Origin: Planctomycetota bacterium
GTDB lineage: Bacteria; Planctomycetota; UBA1135
Assembly (NCBI GenBank): GCA_021776795.1
Contig: JAJFFC010000012.1
Coordinates: 238,724 to 302,723 of the forward strand
Direction of reading: 5' to 3'
DNA: 64,000 nucleotides
Below, one piece after another: positions 7,024 through 16,242 of this stretch (the first letter of the stretch is position 1; each line of letters opens with the position of its first letter). The position numbers and the translations under genes were made by a program. The notes under the pieces were generated by a model. That model had not been told where the DNA came from. It saw nothing but the letters and a program-made list of their open reading frames with translations, and ran no database searches.

Positions 7024-9111
7024 ATGTCCTCTCCTTCTCCCGACCCCGCGCTAGACCGCGCGCTGACCGCCACCCAGGAGGCTCTCGAAATCGAGCTCCT
7101 GTTGCAGTGGATGGCGGATCATGCCATGACCCCTTTGGGTCAGCAGGCGCTGATGGATTTGCTGGGGGAACAAGATCCCGAGGCCGCCCACGCCCGCCGC
7201 ACCCTCGGCGAAGAAGCGCTGCGTGCCGTGATGGCGGAACAGGCACCGTCCTTGGCCGGGATCGTGGCCCTGGAAGATCTGGCCCAGTCCGCGCGCCAGC
7301 GGGTGCTGGAAGGGGAAGAGCTGCAGACTTTGGCCGCGAGCCTGGAACGGGTGCAAGAGCTGGTGCGCTGGGCGCGCAAGCAGGTGCAATTTCCAGCCTT
7401 GAGTGACTTGGTGCTCGAATTGCCCAACCAAAGCGCATTGGCAGAGGAGATTCGGCGCTGCATCGAACCGCGCGGTCGCGTCCGCGACGAAGCCGACCCG
7501 GCGCTGGCCAAACTGCGCGAACTAATCCGCAAGTTAGAGAAACAGCGCCAGCAGCGATTGGACGAGGTCGCAGAAAAGCTGTTTGAACAAGGGTTGCTGC
7601 GGCAGCGCCAACCGGTGCAACGCGATGGCCGCCTTTTGTTAGCCGTTCGCGCAACCTCGAGTGGTCGCGCCCGCGGCGTGGTGCACGCCACGTCGCAAAG
7701 TGGCGACACCGCCTTCGTCGAGCCCGGTGCGGTGTTGGAGCTTTCCAACCGCATCGTCGAAGCGCGCTTCCGCGAACGGCGCTTGGAAGAAGAGGTGTTG
7801 CGTCGGCTTGGCTTGGAGGTGTTGCGCGCCACACCAGATTTGCAACAGATCGACGCCGCCATGACCGCAGTCGATGTGGCCTTCGCCAGCGCGCATTGGG
7901 CTCGCAAGCAAGATGCCCATTTCCCCAGCTGCCCACCACTGCAAGAAGGCTTGCGCTTGGACCGCGCGCGGCACCCTTTGCTGCAACGGCAAATGGGCCA
8001 TGATGTGGTGCCGCTGGACCTGCGTTTAGGCGACCACGAAGATCTTTTGGTGGTCACCGGACCCAACACCGGCGGCAAGACCTTAGTGCTCAAAACCGTG
8101 GGTTTGCTGACGTGGATGGCCAATCGCGGCCTACCCATCACCGCCGCCGAAGGCAGCGCCATGCCGACTTTGCGCGCGATCGTGGCCGACGTCGGCGATG
8201 CGCAATCGGTCGCCGACAACTTGTCCACTTTCTCCGGCCACCTCGTGCGCCTGCAAGACATTCTTGCCGTGGCCGATGCCGGCGTTTTGGCATTGCTCGA
8301 TGAACTGGGCACCGGCACCGACCCCGAAGAAGGTGCCGCACTCGGCCAAGCTGTCCTCGAAGCTTTGGCGAATAGCGGTTGTTGGACTATCGCCAACACC
8401 CACCTCGGTTCTTTGAAGTTGTTCTCGCTCGACTTGGAGCGCGCAGAAAATGCTTCGATGGAGTTCGACCCGATGTCCTTGGCACCGAAGTACCGCCTGT
8501 TGGTGGGGGTGCCCGGGGCAAGTCACGCCATTGAAGTGGCCGAGCGCCTGGGCTTGACCGAAGACCTGCTTGCGCGCGCGCGGCAGTTGGTCAGCCGCGG
8601 TGATCAGACCGAGCACCTCTTGGCCGACGTCGGCCGCGTGCGCCGCGAAGCCGAGGTCATGCGCGTCGAGGCCGGCGAAACCGAACGCCAACTGGCACAA
8701 CGGGAACGCGACCTAGCCGCTACCGAAGGAGAGATTTTGGCACGGGCCAAACTGCGCGAGAACGAAGCCGAATTGGCCTTTCAAGAGCATTACGCGATGG
8801 TGCGGCAGTGGTCGGAGCAAGCTGCCAAAGGCATCGGCGCGCGCCTGCCCGGCCAATCCCGCGAAGCCTTCCGCGAGCAGCTCGCCAAGCTCCATGCAAT
8901 TCTCGACGAAGAACCCTTGCAGCGCCGCTGGTTGGCTTTCATTAAGGGGTTGCGCAAAGGCGCACGGATTCAGGTGCCGCGGCTGGGCGCCACGGTGGTG
9001 GTGCAGAAGGTCGACAAGAAGCGCGAGCGCGTGCGCGTGCAATACGAGGGCATGGATTTGGAGCTGCCCTTCCACGACTTGAGCTGGGCCGCAGCGCCGG
9101 AGCTAGACTAG
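7024..9111 (+). CDS. mutS2: MutS2 ATPase lacking the Smr domain
   Basis: The 695-residue protein has the MutS2 layout: an N-terminal core, a long charged helical segment, then an ABC-type ATPase with Walker A GPNTGGKT (near residue 346) and Walker B LLDELGTGTDPEEGA (near 423). A coiled coil follows (about 540-620). The C-terminal KOW-like strand region (GARIQVPRLGATVVV) is present, but the protein stops there. The Smr nuclease domain that normally follows (about 80 residues, family length near 780) is absent. MutS2 acts in recombination control and, in Bacillus, in rescue of collided ribosomes. The start at 7024 (or 7015) was chosen over 6922 to avoid overlap with the divergent cbs gene. Confidence 0.92.
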   Translation: MSSPSPDPALDRALTATQEALEIELLLQWMADHAMTPLGQQALMDLLGEQDPEAAHARRTLGEEALRAVMAEQAPSLAGIVALEDLAQSARQRVLEGEELQTLAASLERVQELVRWARKQVQFPALSDLVLELPNQSALAEEIRRCIEPRGRVRDEADPALAKLRELIRKLEKQRQQRLDEVAEKLFEQGLLRQRQPVQRDGRLLLAVRATSSGRARGVVHATSQSGDTAFVEPGAVLELSNRIVEARFRERRLEEEVLRRLGLEVLRATPDLQQIDAAMTAVDVAFASAHWARKQDAHFPSCPPLQEGLRLDRARHPLLQRQMGHDVVPLDLRLGDHEDLLVVTGPNTGGKTLVLKTVGLLTWMANRGLPITAAEGSAMPTLRAIVADVGDAQSVADNLSTFSGHLVRLQDILAVADAGVLALLDELGTGTDPEEGAALGQAVLEALANSGCWTIANTHLGSLKLFSLDLERAENASMEFDPMSLAPKYRLLVGVPGASHAIEVAERLGLTEDLLARARQLVSRGDQTEHLLADVGRVRREAEVMRVEAGETERQLAQRERDLAATEGEILARAKLRENEAELAFQEHYAMVRQWSEQAAKGIGARLPGQSREAFREQLAKLHAILDEEPLQRRWLAFIKGLRKGARIQVPRLGATVVVQKVDKKRERVRVQYEGMDLELPFHDLSWAAAPELD

Positions 9112-9116
9112 CCACG

Positions 9117-9134
9117 GCGCGCATCGGTGCGCGC
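9117..9134 (+). other. Intercistronic hairpin
   Basis: GCGCGCA, loop TCGG, TGCGCGC forms a seven-pair stem with a UNCG-type loop between mutS2 and the receiver gene. No T run follows, so it is more likely an RNA-stability or processing element than a terminator. Confidence 0.35.
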
Positions 9135-9143
9135 ATTGCCACC

Positions 9144-9530
9144 ATGTCCACCGTCCTCGTCATCGACAACGATGCCTCCATGCGTCATATGCTGGAGCTG
9201 GCCTTGCGCAGTCAGCGCCTCGAGGTTCTGGCCACGGCTTGTCCCGAAGAAGCTGGTGCGGCCGTCGCCGCGGGCACGGTCGACGCCATGTTGCTCGACT
9301 ACCACCTAGGTGCCGGTGTTTCCGGAACCATCCTGCTCGAGCGCTGGGGCGCCACCTCGGCCATTCCACCGTTTTGGTTGGTGACGGGCATGCCCGACGA
9401 CGCCGGCGTGGTGGCGGCAAAGACCCACCCGCAATGCCAAGGAGTGGTGTCCAAGCCATTCGCGGTCATGCGCTTGGTCAGCGAAGTGGCCGCCCTGTTG
9501 GCCGAGCCGGAAGCCGAGGCTGAAGCATGA
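9144..9530 (+). CDS. Stand-alone response-regulator receiver domain
   Basis: A 128-residue CheY-like receiver with no output domain. The acidic pair is Asp8/Asp10, the phospho-acceptor is Asp52 in LLDYHLG, the switch threonine is Thr81 (VTGMPDD) and the lysine is Lys104 (SKPF). All catalytic residues of an active receiver are therefore present. The tail is a short Ala-Glu repeat. No histidine kinase is encoded in the window, so the partner is unknown. Its stop overlaps the start of aroC by four bases (ATGA), which implies coupled translation with a biosynthetic gene. Confidence 0.9.
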   Translation: MSTVLVIDNDASMRHMLELALRSQRLEVLATACPEEAGAAVAAGTVDAMLLDYHLGAGVSGTILLERWGATSAIPPFWLVTGMPDDAGVVAAKTHPQCQGVVSKPFAVMRLVSEVAALLAEPEAEAEA

Positions 9531-10645
9531 ATTCCGCCCTGTCTCCGGGCCAAGATGGCCTGTCCTGGCGCACCGCCGGAGAATCTCATGGTAGCTGTCT
9601 AATTGCCCTATTGGAGGGGCTTCCCGTGGGATTAGCGATTTCCGAAGACGCCATTCGCAGCGAACTGTTGCGGCGTTGGGATGGCTACGGCCGAGGTTTA
9701 CGCAAGGGCTTCGAAAAGGATGAACTGCAGATTCTCACAGGCTTGAAAAAGGGCATCACCTTGGGCTCGCCACTGGCGCTGCAGCTAGGCAACGGCGATC
9801 AGCGCATCGACAGTCTTCCCAACCTCAAAGCGCCACGCCCTGGGCATGCCGATTTGCCGGCCGCCTTGCGCTGGAAGACCCGCGATTTGCGCGCGCCCTT
9901 GGAGCGGGCGTCGGCACGGGAAACGGCCGCTCGCACCGCACTAGGGGCTATTGCCAAGCAACTTTTGGCGGTTTTTGGCATCGAGGTAGGGAGCCAAGTG
10001 CTCTCCATCGGTGGCATTCCATTCACGGAAGAAGCAAAGTGGAAGGCCGCAGTCGATCGCGCCCGCGAGGACGGAGATTCGCTAGGGGGGCAGTTTCGGC
10101 TCCTGGCCACAGGCGTGCCGCCAGGTTTAGGCGGCTTCGCTCAGGCTGCGGATCGCCTCGATAGCCGGCTCATGGGCCTAATCGGCAGCATTCCTGCGGT
10201 GAAGGCGGTGGCCATTGGCAGCGGTTCACTGGCTGGAGAGCTACCAGGAAGCCAGTTTCACGACCCGATTTGCCTCGAAAGCGGCTCCTGGGCCGGTTTA
10301 GGCCGTGAATCCAACCACGCAGGAGGGATCGAGGGCGGGCTCAGCAACGGCCAGGACATCGTTCTCGAAGCGGTGATCAAGCCGATCCCGACGCTGCGCC
10401 AGGGCGTGGCCTCGGTCCACCTGGCCGAAATGGCCGCCGAGCGCGCCACCTATGAGCGTTCCGACGTCTCTGTGGTCGAGCCCGCGGCAGTGGTGGGGGA
10501 AGCTTTGCTCGCGCTGCAACTCGCTTCGGTGCTGTGCGCCCGCCTTGGTGCGGTTAGTTTGACCGAAATGCGCGCCAGATTTGCCCAATTAGGTCAGGAA
10601 GAGTCGCCAAAGGATTGGCCTGAGGACATCGCCGGGCTAGACTAG
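9527..10645 (+). CDS. aroC: Chorismate synthase
   Basis: Chorismate synthase converts 5-enolpyruvylshikimate-3-phosphate to chorismate, the last common step of aromatic amino-acid synthesis, using reduced FMN. The 372-residue protein carries the three family signatures: GESHG near residue 19, the GHADL and ERASARETAARTALGA region (residues about 105-145), and ESNHAGGIEGGLSNG near 262. The GYGRG motif after the first signature is intact. It overlaps the upstream receiver gene by four bases and no other shikimate gene is nearby. Confidence 0.95.
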   Translation: MNSALSPGQDGLSWRTAGESHGSCLIALLEGLPVGLAISEDAIRSELLRRWDGYGRGLRKGFEKDELQILTGLKKGITLGSPLALQLGNGDQRIDSLPNLKAPRPGHADLPAALRWKTRDLRAPLERASARETAARTALGAIAKQLLAVFGIEVGSQVLSIGGIPFTEEAKWKAAVDRAREDGDSLGGQFRLLATGVPPGLGGFAQAADRLDSRLMGLIGSIPAVKAVAIGSGSLAGELPGSQFHDPICLESGSWAGLGRESNHAGGIEGGLSNGQDIVLEAVIKPIPTLRQGVASVHLAEMAAERATYERSDVSVVEPAAVVGEALLALQLASVLCARLGAVSLTEMRARFAQLGQEESPKDWPEDIAGLD

Positions 10646-10731
10646 CCGCCCCTCTTCTGTTGAGGTCCCCAATTGCGGGGGTCTCGCCCGGCAGAAATGG
10701 GGGTAGACGATGAATTTCGTCGGTTCTTTGG

Positions 10732-10759
10732 TTGACGGAGTCTAGGTCGGACTTATCAT
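10732..10759 (+). promoter_or_regulatory. Sigma-70-type promoter of the tRNA-tuf operon
   Basis: TTGACG at 10732-10737 and TATCAT at 10754-10759 are separated by 16 bases. The -10 box ends 29 bases before tRNA-Thr. No other good promoter lies between aroC and tuf, so this box pair probably drives the four tRNA genes and tuf. Confidence 0.7.
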
Positions 10760-10788
10760 GTTCTGCCCTTTTCCGCACTCCGACGACA

Positions 10789-10864
10789 GCTAGCGTAGCT
10801 CAGTTGGTAGAGCTTCCGCCTTGTAAGCGGACGGTCAAGGGTTCAAGTCCCTTCGCTAGCTCCA
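10789..10864 (+). tRNA. tRNA-Thr(TGT)
   Basis: A 76-base cloverleaf with encoded CCA. The acceptor stem GCTAGCG/CGCTAGC pairs fully, the T arm has GGTTCAAGTC, and the anticodon loop CTTGTAA gives TGT (threonine, codon ACA). It is the first gene of the tRNA-tuf operon. Confidence 0.97.
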
Positions 10865-10955
10865 AGCTCGCTCACGGGACATCGGTGGAGGCCTCGGCCT
10901 GCCACCTTCGCTCATTCACAGTACAAAAATCAGGGTCGAAGCCTTCGGGCTTCAC

Positions 10956-11040
10956 GGGGAGATACCTAAGTGGCCAACAGGGATGGACTGTAAATCCATT
11001 GGCTCAGCCTTCAGAGGTTCGAATCCTCTTCTCCCCACCA
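10956..11040 (+). tRNA. tRNA-Tyr(GTA)
   Basis: An 85-base tRNA with the long variable arm expected of bacterial tRNA-Tyr. The acceptor stem is GGGGAGA/TCTCCCC, the anticodon loop CTGTAAA gives GTA, and CCA is encoded. Confidence 0.97.
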
Positions 11041-11067
11041 GAACCAAACTCCAGCATTGCCTGGTCC

Positions 11068-11141
11068 GCGGGTGTAGCTCAATGGTAGAGCCCCAGCCTT
11101 CCAAGCTGGTCACGTGGGTTCGATTCCCATCACCCGCTCCA
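11068..11141 (+). tRNA. tRNA-Gly(TCC)
   Basis: A 74-base tRNA with acceptor stem GCGGGTG/CACCCGC, anticodon loop CTTCCAA (TCC, glycine) and encoded CCA. It is the third RNA gene of the operon. Confidence 0.97.
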
Positions 11142-11248
11142 GTCCCGTCTTGTGGCGGCCGCGCGATCATCCGCAGCGGCGCCGCGTTTGCGGCCCTGAT
11201 TTTTGTCATTTTTCCGGAGACCCACTCCCTCTCGTTGAGGGTCTCCCC

Positions 11249-11323
<75 letters not shown>

Positions 11324-11332
11324 GCCTTCCGC

Positions 11333-11352
11333 CTTGGTGCATTCGCACCAGG
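11333..11352 (+). other. Hairpin between tRNA-Thr and tuf
   Basis: CTTGGTGC, loop ATTC, GCACCAGG can form an eight-pair stem ten bases after the tRNA. There is no T run. A role in separating the tRNA from the tuf message by RNase cleavage is possible but is inference. Confidence 0.35.
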
Positions 11353-11406
11353 CACCTTGTCACTCAACACGATTCACACCGCTTCCAGCGGACCACATTC
11401 ACGACC

Positions 11407-12612
11407 ATGGCTAAACAAGTCTTCGAACGTACGAAGCCGCACGTCAACGTGGGCACCATTGGTCACGTCGACCATGGCAAGACCACGCTAACGGCTGCCA
11501 TCACTGGCTACCTTTCTCTTGCTACTGGCTCCAAGGCAATGGCCTTCGACCAGATTGACAAGGCTCCGGAAGAAAAGGCCCGTGGTATCACGATCTCCAC
11601 TGCTCACGTCGAGTACGAGACCACGAACCGCCACTACGCGCACGTCGATTGCCCGGGACACGCTGACTATGTCAAGAACATGATCACCGGCGCCGCCCAG
11701 ATGGACGGCGGCATCCTGGTGGTGTCTGCCAACGACGGCCCGATGCCGCAAACCCGCGAGCACATCCTGCTGGCTAAGCAGGTCAACGTGCCTTCCCTTG
11801 TTGTCTTCATGAACAAATGTGACATGGTAGACGACGAAGAGCTCCTCGACCTGGTCGAAATGGAGATCCGCGAGCTCCTCACCGAGTACGATTTCCCTGG
11901 CGATGACATCAGCATCATCCGTGGTTCGGCTCTGAAGGCACTTGAGGGTGTTCAGAATGGCAAGGCCCTTGGCGACCCCGATTACGCTTGCATTCAGGAA
12001 CTCATGGACGCGGTGGACTCTGACATCCCTGAGCCCAAGCGTGACACCGAGAAGCCATTCCTGATGCCTGTGGAAGACGTGTTCTCGATCGAAGGTCGCG
12101 GCACTGTGGTGACCGGCCGTATCGAGGCTGGCATCGTCAACGTTGGCGACGAGATTGAAATCGTCGGCATTACCGAAACCGCCAAGACCACCTGCACCGG
12201 TGTCGAAATGTTCCAGAAGACCCTCAACGAGGGTCGAGCTGGTGACAACGTCGGTTGCCTCTTGCGTGGTGTGAAGAAGGAAGACGTCGAGCGTGGTCAG
12301 GTTCTGGCTGCTCCTAAGTCCATCACTCCTCACACGACCTTCGAGGCCGAGGTCTACATCTTGACCAAGGAAGAGGGTGGCCGTCACAAGCCATTCTTCG
12401 CTGGTTACCGCCCGCAGTTCTACTTCCGTACCACCGACGTGACTGGCACCGTTCAGTTGGCCGATGGCGTGGAAATGGTCATGCCTGGCGACAACATCAA
12501 GATGAACGTGGAACTTCTCACCCCAATCGCCATGGACGAGCAGCTGCGCTTCGCAATCCGCGAAGGTGGCCGCACCGTTGGTGCCGGCGTGGTGGCGAAG
12601 GTCCTCAAGTAA
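11407..12612 (+). CDS. tuf: Elongation factor Tu
   Basis: EF-Tu delivers aminoacyl-tRNA to the ribosome in a GTP-dependent way. The 401-residue protein has all G motifs: [10 protein letters not shown] at about 19-28, RGITI in switch I, DCPGH in switch II and NKCD. Domains 2 and 3 are complete to the C-terminus ([11 protein letters not shown]). Placement directly after Thr-Tyr-Gly-Thr tRNA genes is the tufB arrangement of E. coli. No second tuf copy lies in the str operon here. Confidence 0.98.
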   Translation: MAKQVFERTKPHVNVGTIGHVDHGKTTLTAAITGYLSLATGSKAMAFDQIDKAPEEKARGITISTAHVEYETTNRHYAHVDCPGHADYVKNMITGAAQMDGGILVVSANDGPMPQTREHILLAKQVNVPSLVVFMNKCDMVDDEELLDLVEMEIRELLTEYDFPGDDISIIRGSALKALEGVQNGKALGDPDYACIQELMDAVDSDIPEPKRDTEKPFLMPVEDVFSIEGRGTVVTGRIEAGIVNVGDEIEIVGITETAKTTCTGVEMFQKTLNEGRAGDNVGCLLRGVKKEDVERGQVLAAPKSITPHTTFEAEVYILTKEEGGRHKPFFAGYRPQFYFRTTDVTGTVQLADGVEMVMPGDNIKMNVELLTPIAMDEQLRFAIREGGRTVGAGVVAKVLK

Positions 12613-12623
12613 GCATCTGAGCT

Positions 12624-12657
12624 TGCCCCATCTGCGCCTTCGGGTGTGGGTGGGGCA
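12624..12657 (+). other. Hairpin between tuf and rpmG
   Basis: TGCCCCA at 12624-12630 pairs with TGGGGCA at 12651-12657, with an inner CGCC-TTCG-GGTG stem. No T run follows, so it may partly attenuate or process the transcript between the abundant tuf message and rpmG. Confidence 0.45.
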
Positions 12658-12679
12658 GACTCAAACCCACCCCAAAGTC

Positions 12680-12838
12680 ATGAAGAACAAGGAACGCCAC
12701 GTCTTTCTCGAGTGCACTGAGTGCAAGAACCGCAATTACACGACGAACAAGCGTGCGCGTGCGGAATTCAAGCTGGAGAAGAGCAAGTTCTGTCGCTTCT
12801 GTCGCAAGCACGTCACGCACCGCGAGAAGAAGCTCTGA
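12680..12838 (+). CDS. rpmG: 50S ribosomal protein L33
   Basis: This 52-residue protein is L33 of the large ribosomal subunit, in the zinc-binding form. Two CxxC pairs are present (Cys12/Cys15 and Cys38/Cys41). The family start MKNKERHVFLECTECKNRNY fixes the ATG at 12680; an upstream in-frame start would overlap the end of tuf. Its place between tuf and secE is the usual bacterial order. Confidence 0.95.
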   Translation: MKNKERHVFLECTECKNRNYTTNKRARAEFKLEKSKFCRFCRKHVTHREKKL

Positions 12839-12872
12839 TCCCATTTAGGGTCACCCCGTAACACGCCAAGAA

Positions 12873-13322
12873 ATGCTTTACCGCTTCAAGCCCGACGAAG
12901 GCCGCAATGCCCGCCAGACTGCGTTCTGGTTGGGTGAAGGCATGCTTTTCTTCGGTTGTTACGCGCTCAGCGGAACCTTGTCTGGCTTCGATAGCCTGGC
13001 TAGCCCGCTGTCAGAGTCCATGCCCTCCGTGCCCCTTCTGGGGATTTCGCTGACCGGGGGTTTCCTGGTCGCCGCGGCAGTGTTTTTGCTGGGCTCCTTC
13101 CTCTATCTCCGCTATCTGGCCGCTGACAAGATTGCGCAGCACCTGATTGAGGTGGAAGAGGAAATGCAGAAGGTCACTTGGCCGACCTTCGAAGACGCCA
13201 CGAACTCTTCGATTGTGGTCATTGTCACCGTACTCATCCTGCTCGGATTCCTCGCCCTTTCGGACTTAGTCCTCGGCGAAATCTTCAAGGTCATCCTCTG
13301 GGGAGGCTTCGGTGGCGCTTGA
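12873..13322 (+). CDS. secE: SecE preprotein translocase subunit, N-terminally extended
   Basis: SecE clamps the SecY channel in the inner membrane. The conserved core is at the C-terminal end: the amphipathic helix EEEMQKVTWPTFEDA (about residues 92-106) and the following transmembrane segment SIVVIVTVLILLGFLALSD. At 149 residues it is much longer than single-span SecE (about 60-65). The extra N-terminal 90 residues hold two further hydrophobic segments (about 18-38 and 55-83). It overlaps nusG by 11 bases, as expected for a coupled secE-nusG pair. Confidence 0.93.
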   Translation: MLYRFKPDEGRNARQTAFWLGEGMLFFGCYALSGTLSGFDSLASPLSESMPSVPLLGISLTGGFLVAAAVFLLGSFLYLRYLAADKIAQHLIEVEEEMQKVTWPTFEDATNSSIVVIVTVLILLGFLALSDLVLGEIFKVILWGGFGGA

Positions 13323-13881
13323 GTGGTATATCGTTCGCGTGCTCACGAACAGCGAAGATCGTGTGCGCGACAACCTCGACCGTCGGATTAAAGCCGATGG
13401 CCTCGAGGGGCGTATGCCCCAAGTCTTGGTCCCGGTGGAAAAGGTGACCGAAATCAACAACGGCAAGAAGCGCGTGGTCAGCCGCAAGCTGTACCCCGGT
13501 TATCTCTTGCTGCAGGCAGACCTCGGCGATTGGGAAGGTGCAGACCGTCCCGGCAAGCCGGAAGATCAAGCGGTTTGGTTTGCCCTCCACGAGACCCAAG
13601 GCTTCGGCGATTTCGTCGGTGGCCAAAAGCCTCCAGTGCCGATGACCCCAGACGAGGTCGACGGCATTCTCGGCCGCATCGCCGAGACCGCGGACAGTCC
13701 ACGCATGGCCGTCAACATCAAGCGTGGCGATGTTGTTCGCATTAAAGAGGGCCCCTTCGAGGGCTTCGACGGCACGGTAGAGGGAGTGGTAGATGGCAAA
13801 GGCCTGCTGCGTATCTCCGTCATCATTTTCGGTCGATCCACCAGCGTTGAAATCGAGCACTGGCAGGTCGAACCGGTTTAA
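13312..13881 (+). CDS. nusG: Transcription termination/antitermination factor NusG
   Basis: NusG binds RNA polymerase and links it to Rho or the ribosome. The 189-residue protein has the N-terminal NGN domain (EWYIVRVLTNSEDRVRDNL, and the SRKLYPGYLLLQ strand) and a C-terminal KOW domain (IKRGDVVRIKEGPFEGFDG...). A GTG start at 13312 lies inside the end of secE and follows a GGGGAGG site. It is modestly longer than the E. coli protein because of extra residues after YPGYLLLQADL. Confidence 0.95.
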   Translation: MALEWYIVRVLTNSEDRVRDNLDRRIKADGLEGRMPQVLVPVEKVTEINNGKKRVVSRKLYPGYLLLQADLGDWEGADRPGKPEDQAVWFALHETQGFGDFVGGQKPPVPMTPDEVDGILGRIAETADSPRMAVNIKRGDVVRIKEGPFEGFDGTVEGVVDGKGLLRISVIIFGRSTSVEIEHWQVEPV

Positions 13882-14002
13882 GCATCGTCGTCACCCGGTC
13901 AACTGCGCTCCGGCAAGGAAGACCACCCGTCTGGACCACATTCTGTCTCGCGACACCCGTCGCTCCCCGGCAGACCCGTAAGGGAGAGTGGGAGGGAAAA
14001 CA

Positions 14003-14434
14003 ATGGCAAAAGAAATCACAGGAAAAATTAAGTTGCAGTGCCCTGCGGGCGCTGCCACGCCGGCGCCGCCGGTGGGCCCAGCATTGGGCTCGGTCGGTGT
14101 GCCGATTGGCGAATTCGTCAACCAGTTCAATGCAGCTACCGCGGATAAGCGCGGCATGATCATCCCCGTGGTGATCACGGTCTACAAGGACCGTAGCTTC
14201 ACTCTGGAATACAAGTCGCCTCCGGCGGCCACGCTGTTGCTCAAGGCCGCTGGCATTGACAAGGGTTGTGGGACGGTTGGCAAGGACTTGGTCGGTAGCG
14301 TCACCAAGGCGCAGGTCCAAGAGATCGCCGAAACCAAGATTGCTGACCTCAACGCAGCATCGATCGAAGCCGCCATGCGCATCATTGAGGGCACCGCCCG
14401 CTCGATGGGCATCTCTGTGGAGGGACAATCATGA
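14003..14434 (+). CDS. rplK: 50S ribosomal protein L11
   Basis: L11 (143 residues) binds the GTPase-associated centre of 23S rRNA. The proline-rich N-terminal domain ([17 protein letters not shown]...) and the rRNA-binding C-terminal domain are complete. The ATG at 14003 follows GGAGGG by about eight bases and is preferred to an in-frame start at 13988. The stop overlaps rplA by four bases. The 121 bases between nusG and rplK hold no gene. Confidence 0.97.
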   Translation: MAKEITGKIKLQCPAGAATPAPPVGPALGSVGVPIGEFVNQFNAATADKRGMIIPVVITVYKDRSFTLEYKSPPAATLLLKAAGIDKGCGTVGKDLVGSVTKAQVQEIAETKIADLNAASIEAAMRIIEGTARSMGISVEGQS

Positions 14435-15114
14435 GCACCAGTCGTCGCGCTCGCGAAAACGCCGCCGCCATTGACCCTACCGAGGTCTTTGAGCTACAAG
14501 GCGCCATGAAAGCCATCAAGGGCTTGCGTCCTGCCAAGTTCGACGAGACCGTCGAAGTGGTGGCGCGCCTTGGTGTGGACCCGCGCAAGTCGGACCAAAT
14601 GGTTCGTGGCGCGGTCAGCCTGCCTCATGGCCTAGGCAAAGAAGTTCGCATCATCGTCTTTGCCGAAGGTGATGCCGCAGAAGCCTCCAAGGCTGCCGGC
14701 GCATTGGAAGTCGGCAGTGAAGAACTCGCCGCTCGTGTCGAGGGTGGCTGGACCGACTTCGACATCGTCATCGCGCACCCCTCCATGATGCGCTACGTCG
14801 GTAAGCTTGGTCGCGTCCTCGGCCCGCAAGGCAAAATGCCTTCGCCGAAGTCCGGTACGGTAACTCCCAACGTGGCCGAGGCCACCGCCGAGTTCTTGGC
14901 CGGCAAGATTGAGTTCCGCGTCGATTCGAGCGGCAACGTCCATGTTCCTGTGGGCAAGTTGTCCTTTTCTGCCGAGCAATTGGCCGAGAACGCGAGAACT
15001 TTCCTCGACTTCATCGTGTCCGTTCGGCCGTCCTCGGCCAAAGGCACTTATCTGCGTACCGTTTCCGTCTCCAGCACCATGGGGCCGGGCCTAAAGGTCG
15101 CCTTCGCCCACTAG
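14431..15114 (+). CDS. rplA: 50S ribosomal protein L1
   Basis: L1 (227 residues) forms the mobile L1 stalk next to the E site. The signature [22 protein letters not shown] is clear around residues 125-147. In many bacteria L1 represses its own L11-L1 transcript. Coupled to rplK through an ATGA overlap. Confidence 0.97.
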   Translation: MSTSRRARENAAAIDPTEVFELQGAMKAIKGLRPAKFDETVEVVARLGVDPRKSDQMVRGAVSLPHGLGKEVRIIVFAEGDAAEASKAAGALEVGSEELAARVEGGWTDFDIVIAHPSMMRYVGKLGRVLGPQGKMPSPKSGTVTPNVAEATAEFLAGKIEFRVDSSGNVHVPVGKLSFSAEQLAENARTFLDFIVSVRPSSAKGTYLRTVSVSSTMGPGLKVAFAH

Positions 15115-15139
15115 TTCTAGGAGAACCAGGAGAAACACC

Positions 15140-15703
15140 ATGGTCAGTACGATCAACGAATGGATGGTCAGCACTTACGATTCCGAATTCCGGGATCGCG
15201 AAGGTCTGATGCTGGTCAACTTAGAGTCCCTTTCTGTCGAAGAGTCGCAGGAGCTGCGTAACTCAATTCGTGCCACTGGCGCCCATTTGCGTGTCACCAA
15301 GAACAGCTTGGCTCGCGTGGCGTTGAAGGAAGTTGGGATTGAATTCGACAACGAAAGCTGGGGCGGCATGTGCGCCTTGGTGGTCGGCGATGTCGAATCG
15401 ACGATTAACGCCGCAAAGGCCATCGAAGACCTCTGGGGTAAGAAGCCAGAGCGTAAAGTCAGCTACCGCGGGGCCGTCCTAGATGGCTCCCAGATGTCTG
15501 CAGCAGATGCTGCCGGCATCGCCAAAATGCCCGACAAGAACACCTTGCGGGCCATGATGTGCGGGGCCCTGGTCGGCCCGGCGCGTCAAATTGCCGCCTT
15601 GCTCAGCGAGGTGCCGGCCTCTACCGCTCGCGTCTTAAACGCCCGCATCGATGCGGGTGGCGCGGGTTCCGACCAGGCGGACGCGGGGGAGTCCGCCGAA
15701 TAG
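15140..15703 (+). CDS. rplJ: 50S ribosomal protein L10
   Basis: L10 (187 residues) anchors L7/L12 dimers to the ribosomal stalk. The N-terminal domain ([24 protein letters not shown], residues about 34-57) is conserved and the C-terminal helix for L7/L12 binding (about 145-170) is present. A strong AGGAG site precedes the ATG. Confidence 0.96.
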   Translation: MVSTINEWMVSTYDSEFRDREGLMLVNLESLSVEESQELRNSIRATGAHLRVTKNSLARVALKEVGIEFDNESWGGMCALVVGDVESTINAAKAIEDLWGKKPERKVSYRGAVLDGSQMSAADAAGIAKMPDKNTLRAMMCGALVGPARQIAALLSEVPASTARVLNARIDAGGAGSDQADAGESAE

Positions 15704-15753
15704 GACTTCCTCCCCATTCCCCAATCACCGCGTTCCAATCAGGAATCAGACCC

Positions 15754-16158
15754 ATGTCCGAAGAAACCACCACTGTTGAGCTCGACGAGGAGCTGGAAAC
15801 CATCTTCTCCCAACTCGATGCTCTCTCCCTTGGTAAGGCCGCAAACCTTGTCAAGGCTATGGAAGAGCGTTGGGGCGTCTCCGCCGCTGCGCCCGTTGCT
15901 GTCGCTGCTGCCCCTGCTGGGGGCGATGGCGCTGCTGCCGAAGAGAAAACCGAGTTCGATGTCATCCTCGAGTCGTTTGGCGAGAAGAAGATCGACGTCA
16001 TCAAAGCTGTCCGTGCCATCACGGGTCTTGGCCTAAAAGAAGCCAAGGCTCTGGTCGAGGAAGCGCCCAAGCCCATCAAGGAAGGCGCCTCCAAGGACGA
16101 AGCCGAAGAAGTCAAGAAGACTCTCGAAGACGCCGGAGCAACCGTCAAGCTTGCCTAG
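15754..16158 (+). CDS. rplL: 50S ribosomal protein L7/L12
   Basis: L7/L12 (134 residues) recruits translation GTPases. It shows the N-terminal dimerisation helices, an Ala-rich hinge (residues about 44-65) and the conserved C-terminal domain ([21 protein letters not shown]...[12 protein letters not shown]). The ATG at 15754 matches the family start; the open frame extends upstream through rplJ only as a shadow. Confidence 0.97.
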   Translation: MSEETTTVELDEELETIFSQLDALSLGKAANLVKAMEERWGVSAAAPVAVAAAPAGGDGAAAEEKTEFDVILESFGEKKIDVIKAVRAITGLGLKEAKALVEEAPKPIKEGASKDEAEEVKKTLEDAGATVKLA

Positions 16159-16200
16159 CATTCCTGCTTGGTTTGCGTTCGCGCTTGCAACCTGAATCTT

Positions 16201-16242
16201 CCCCGCTCCCGTGCCCTATTTCTTGGGGCACGGGTTGCGGGG
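16201..16242 (+). other. Large hairpin between rplL and rpoB
   Basis: CCCGTGCCC (16208-16216) pairs with GGGCACGGG (16226-16234) around a nine-base loop. The stem continues outside with CCCCGC (16201-16206) and GCGGGG (16237-16242). No T run follows, so it should act as a partial attenuator or RNase III-type processing site. E. coli also has an attenuator between rplL and rpoB; that this one has the same role is inference. Confidence 0.6.

Noticed and set aside
7140-8399. A 419-codon open frame antisense to mutS2
   Set aside because: Composition is Ser/Arg-rich without domains, and the MutS2 motifs on the plus strand explain the region.
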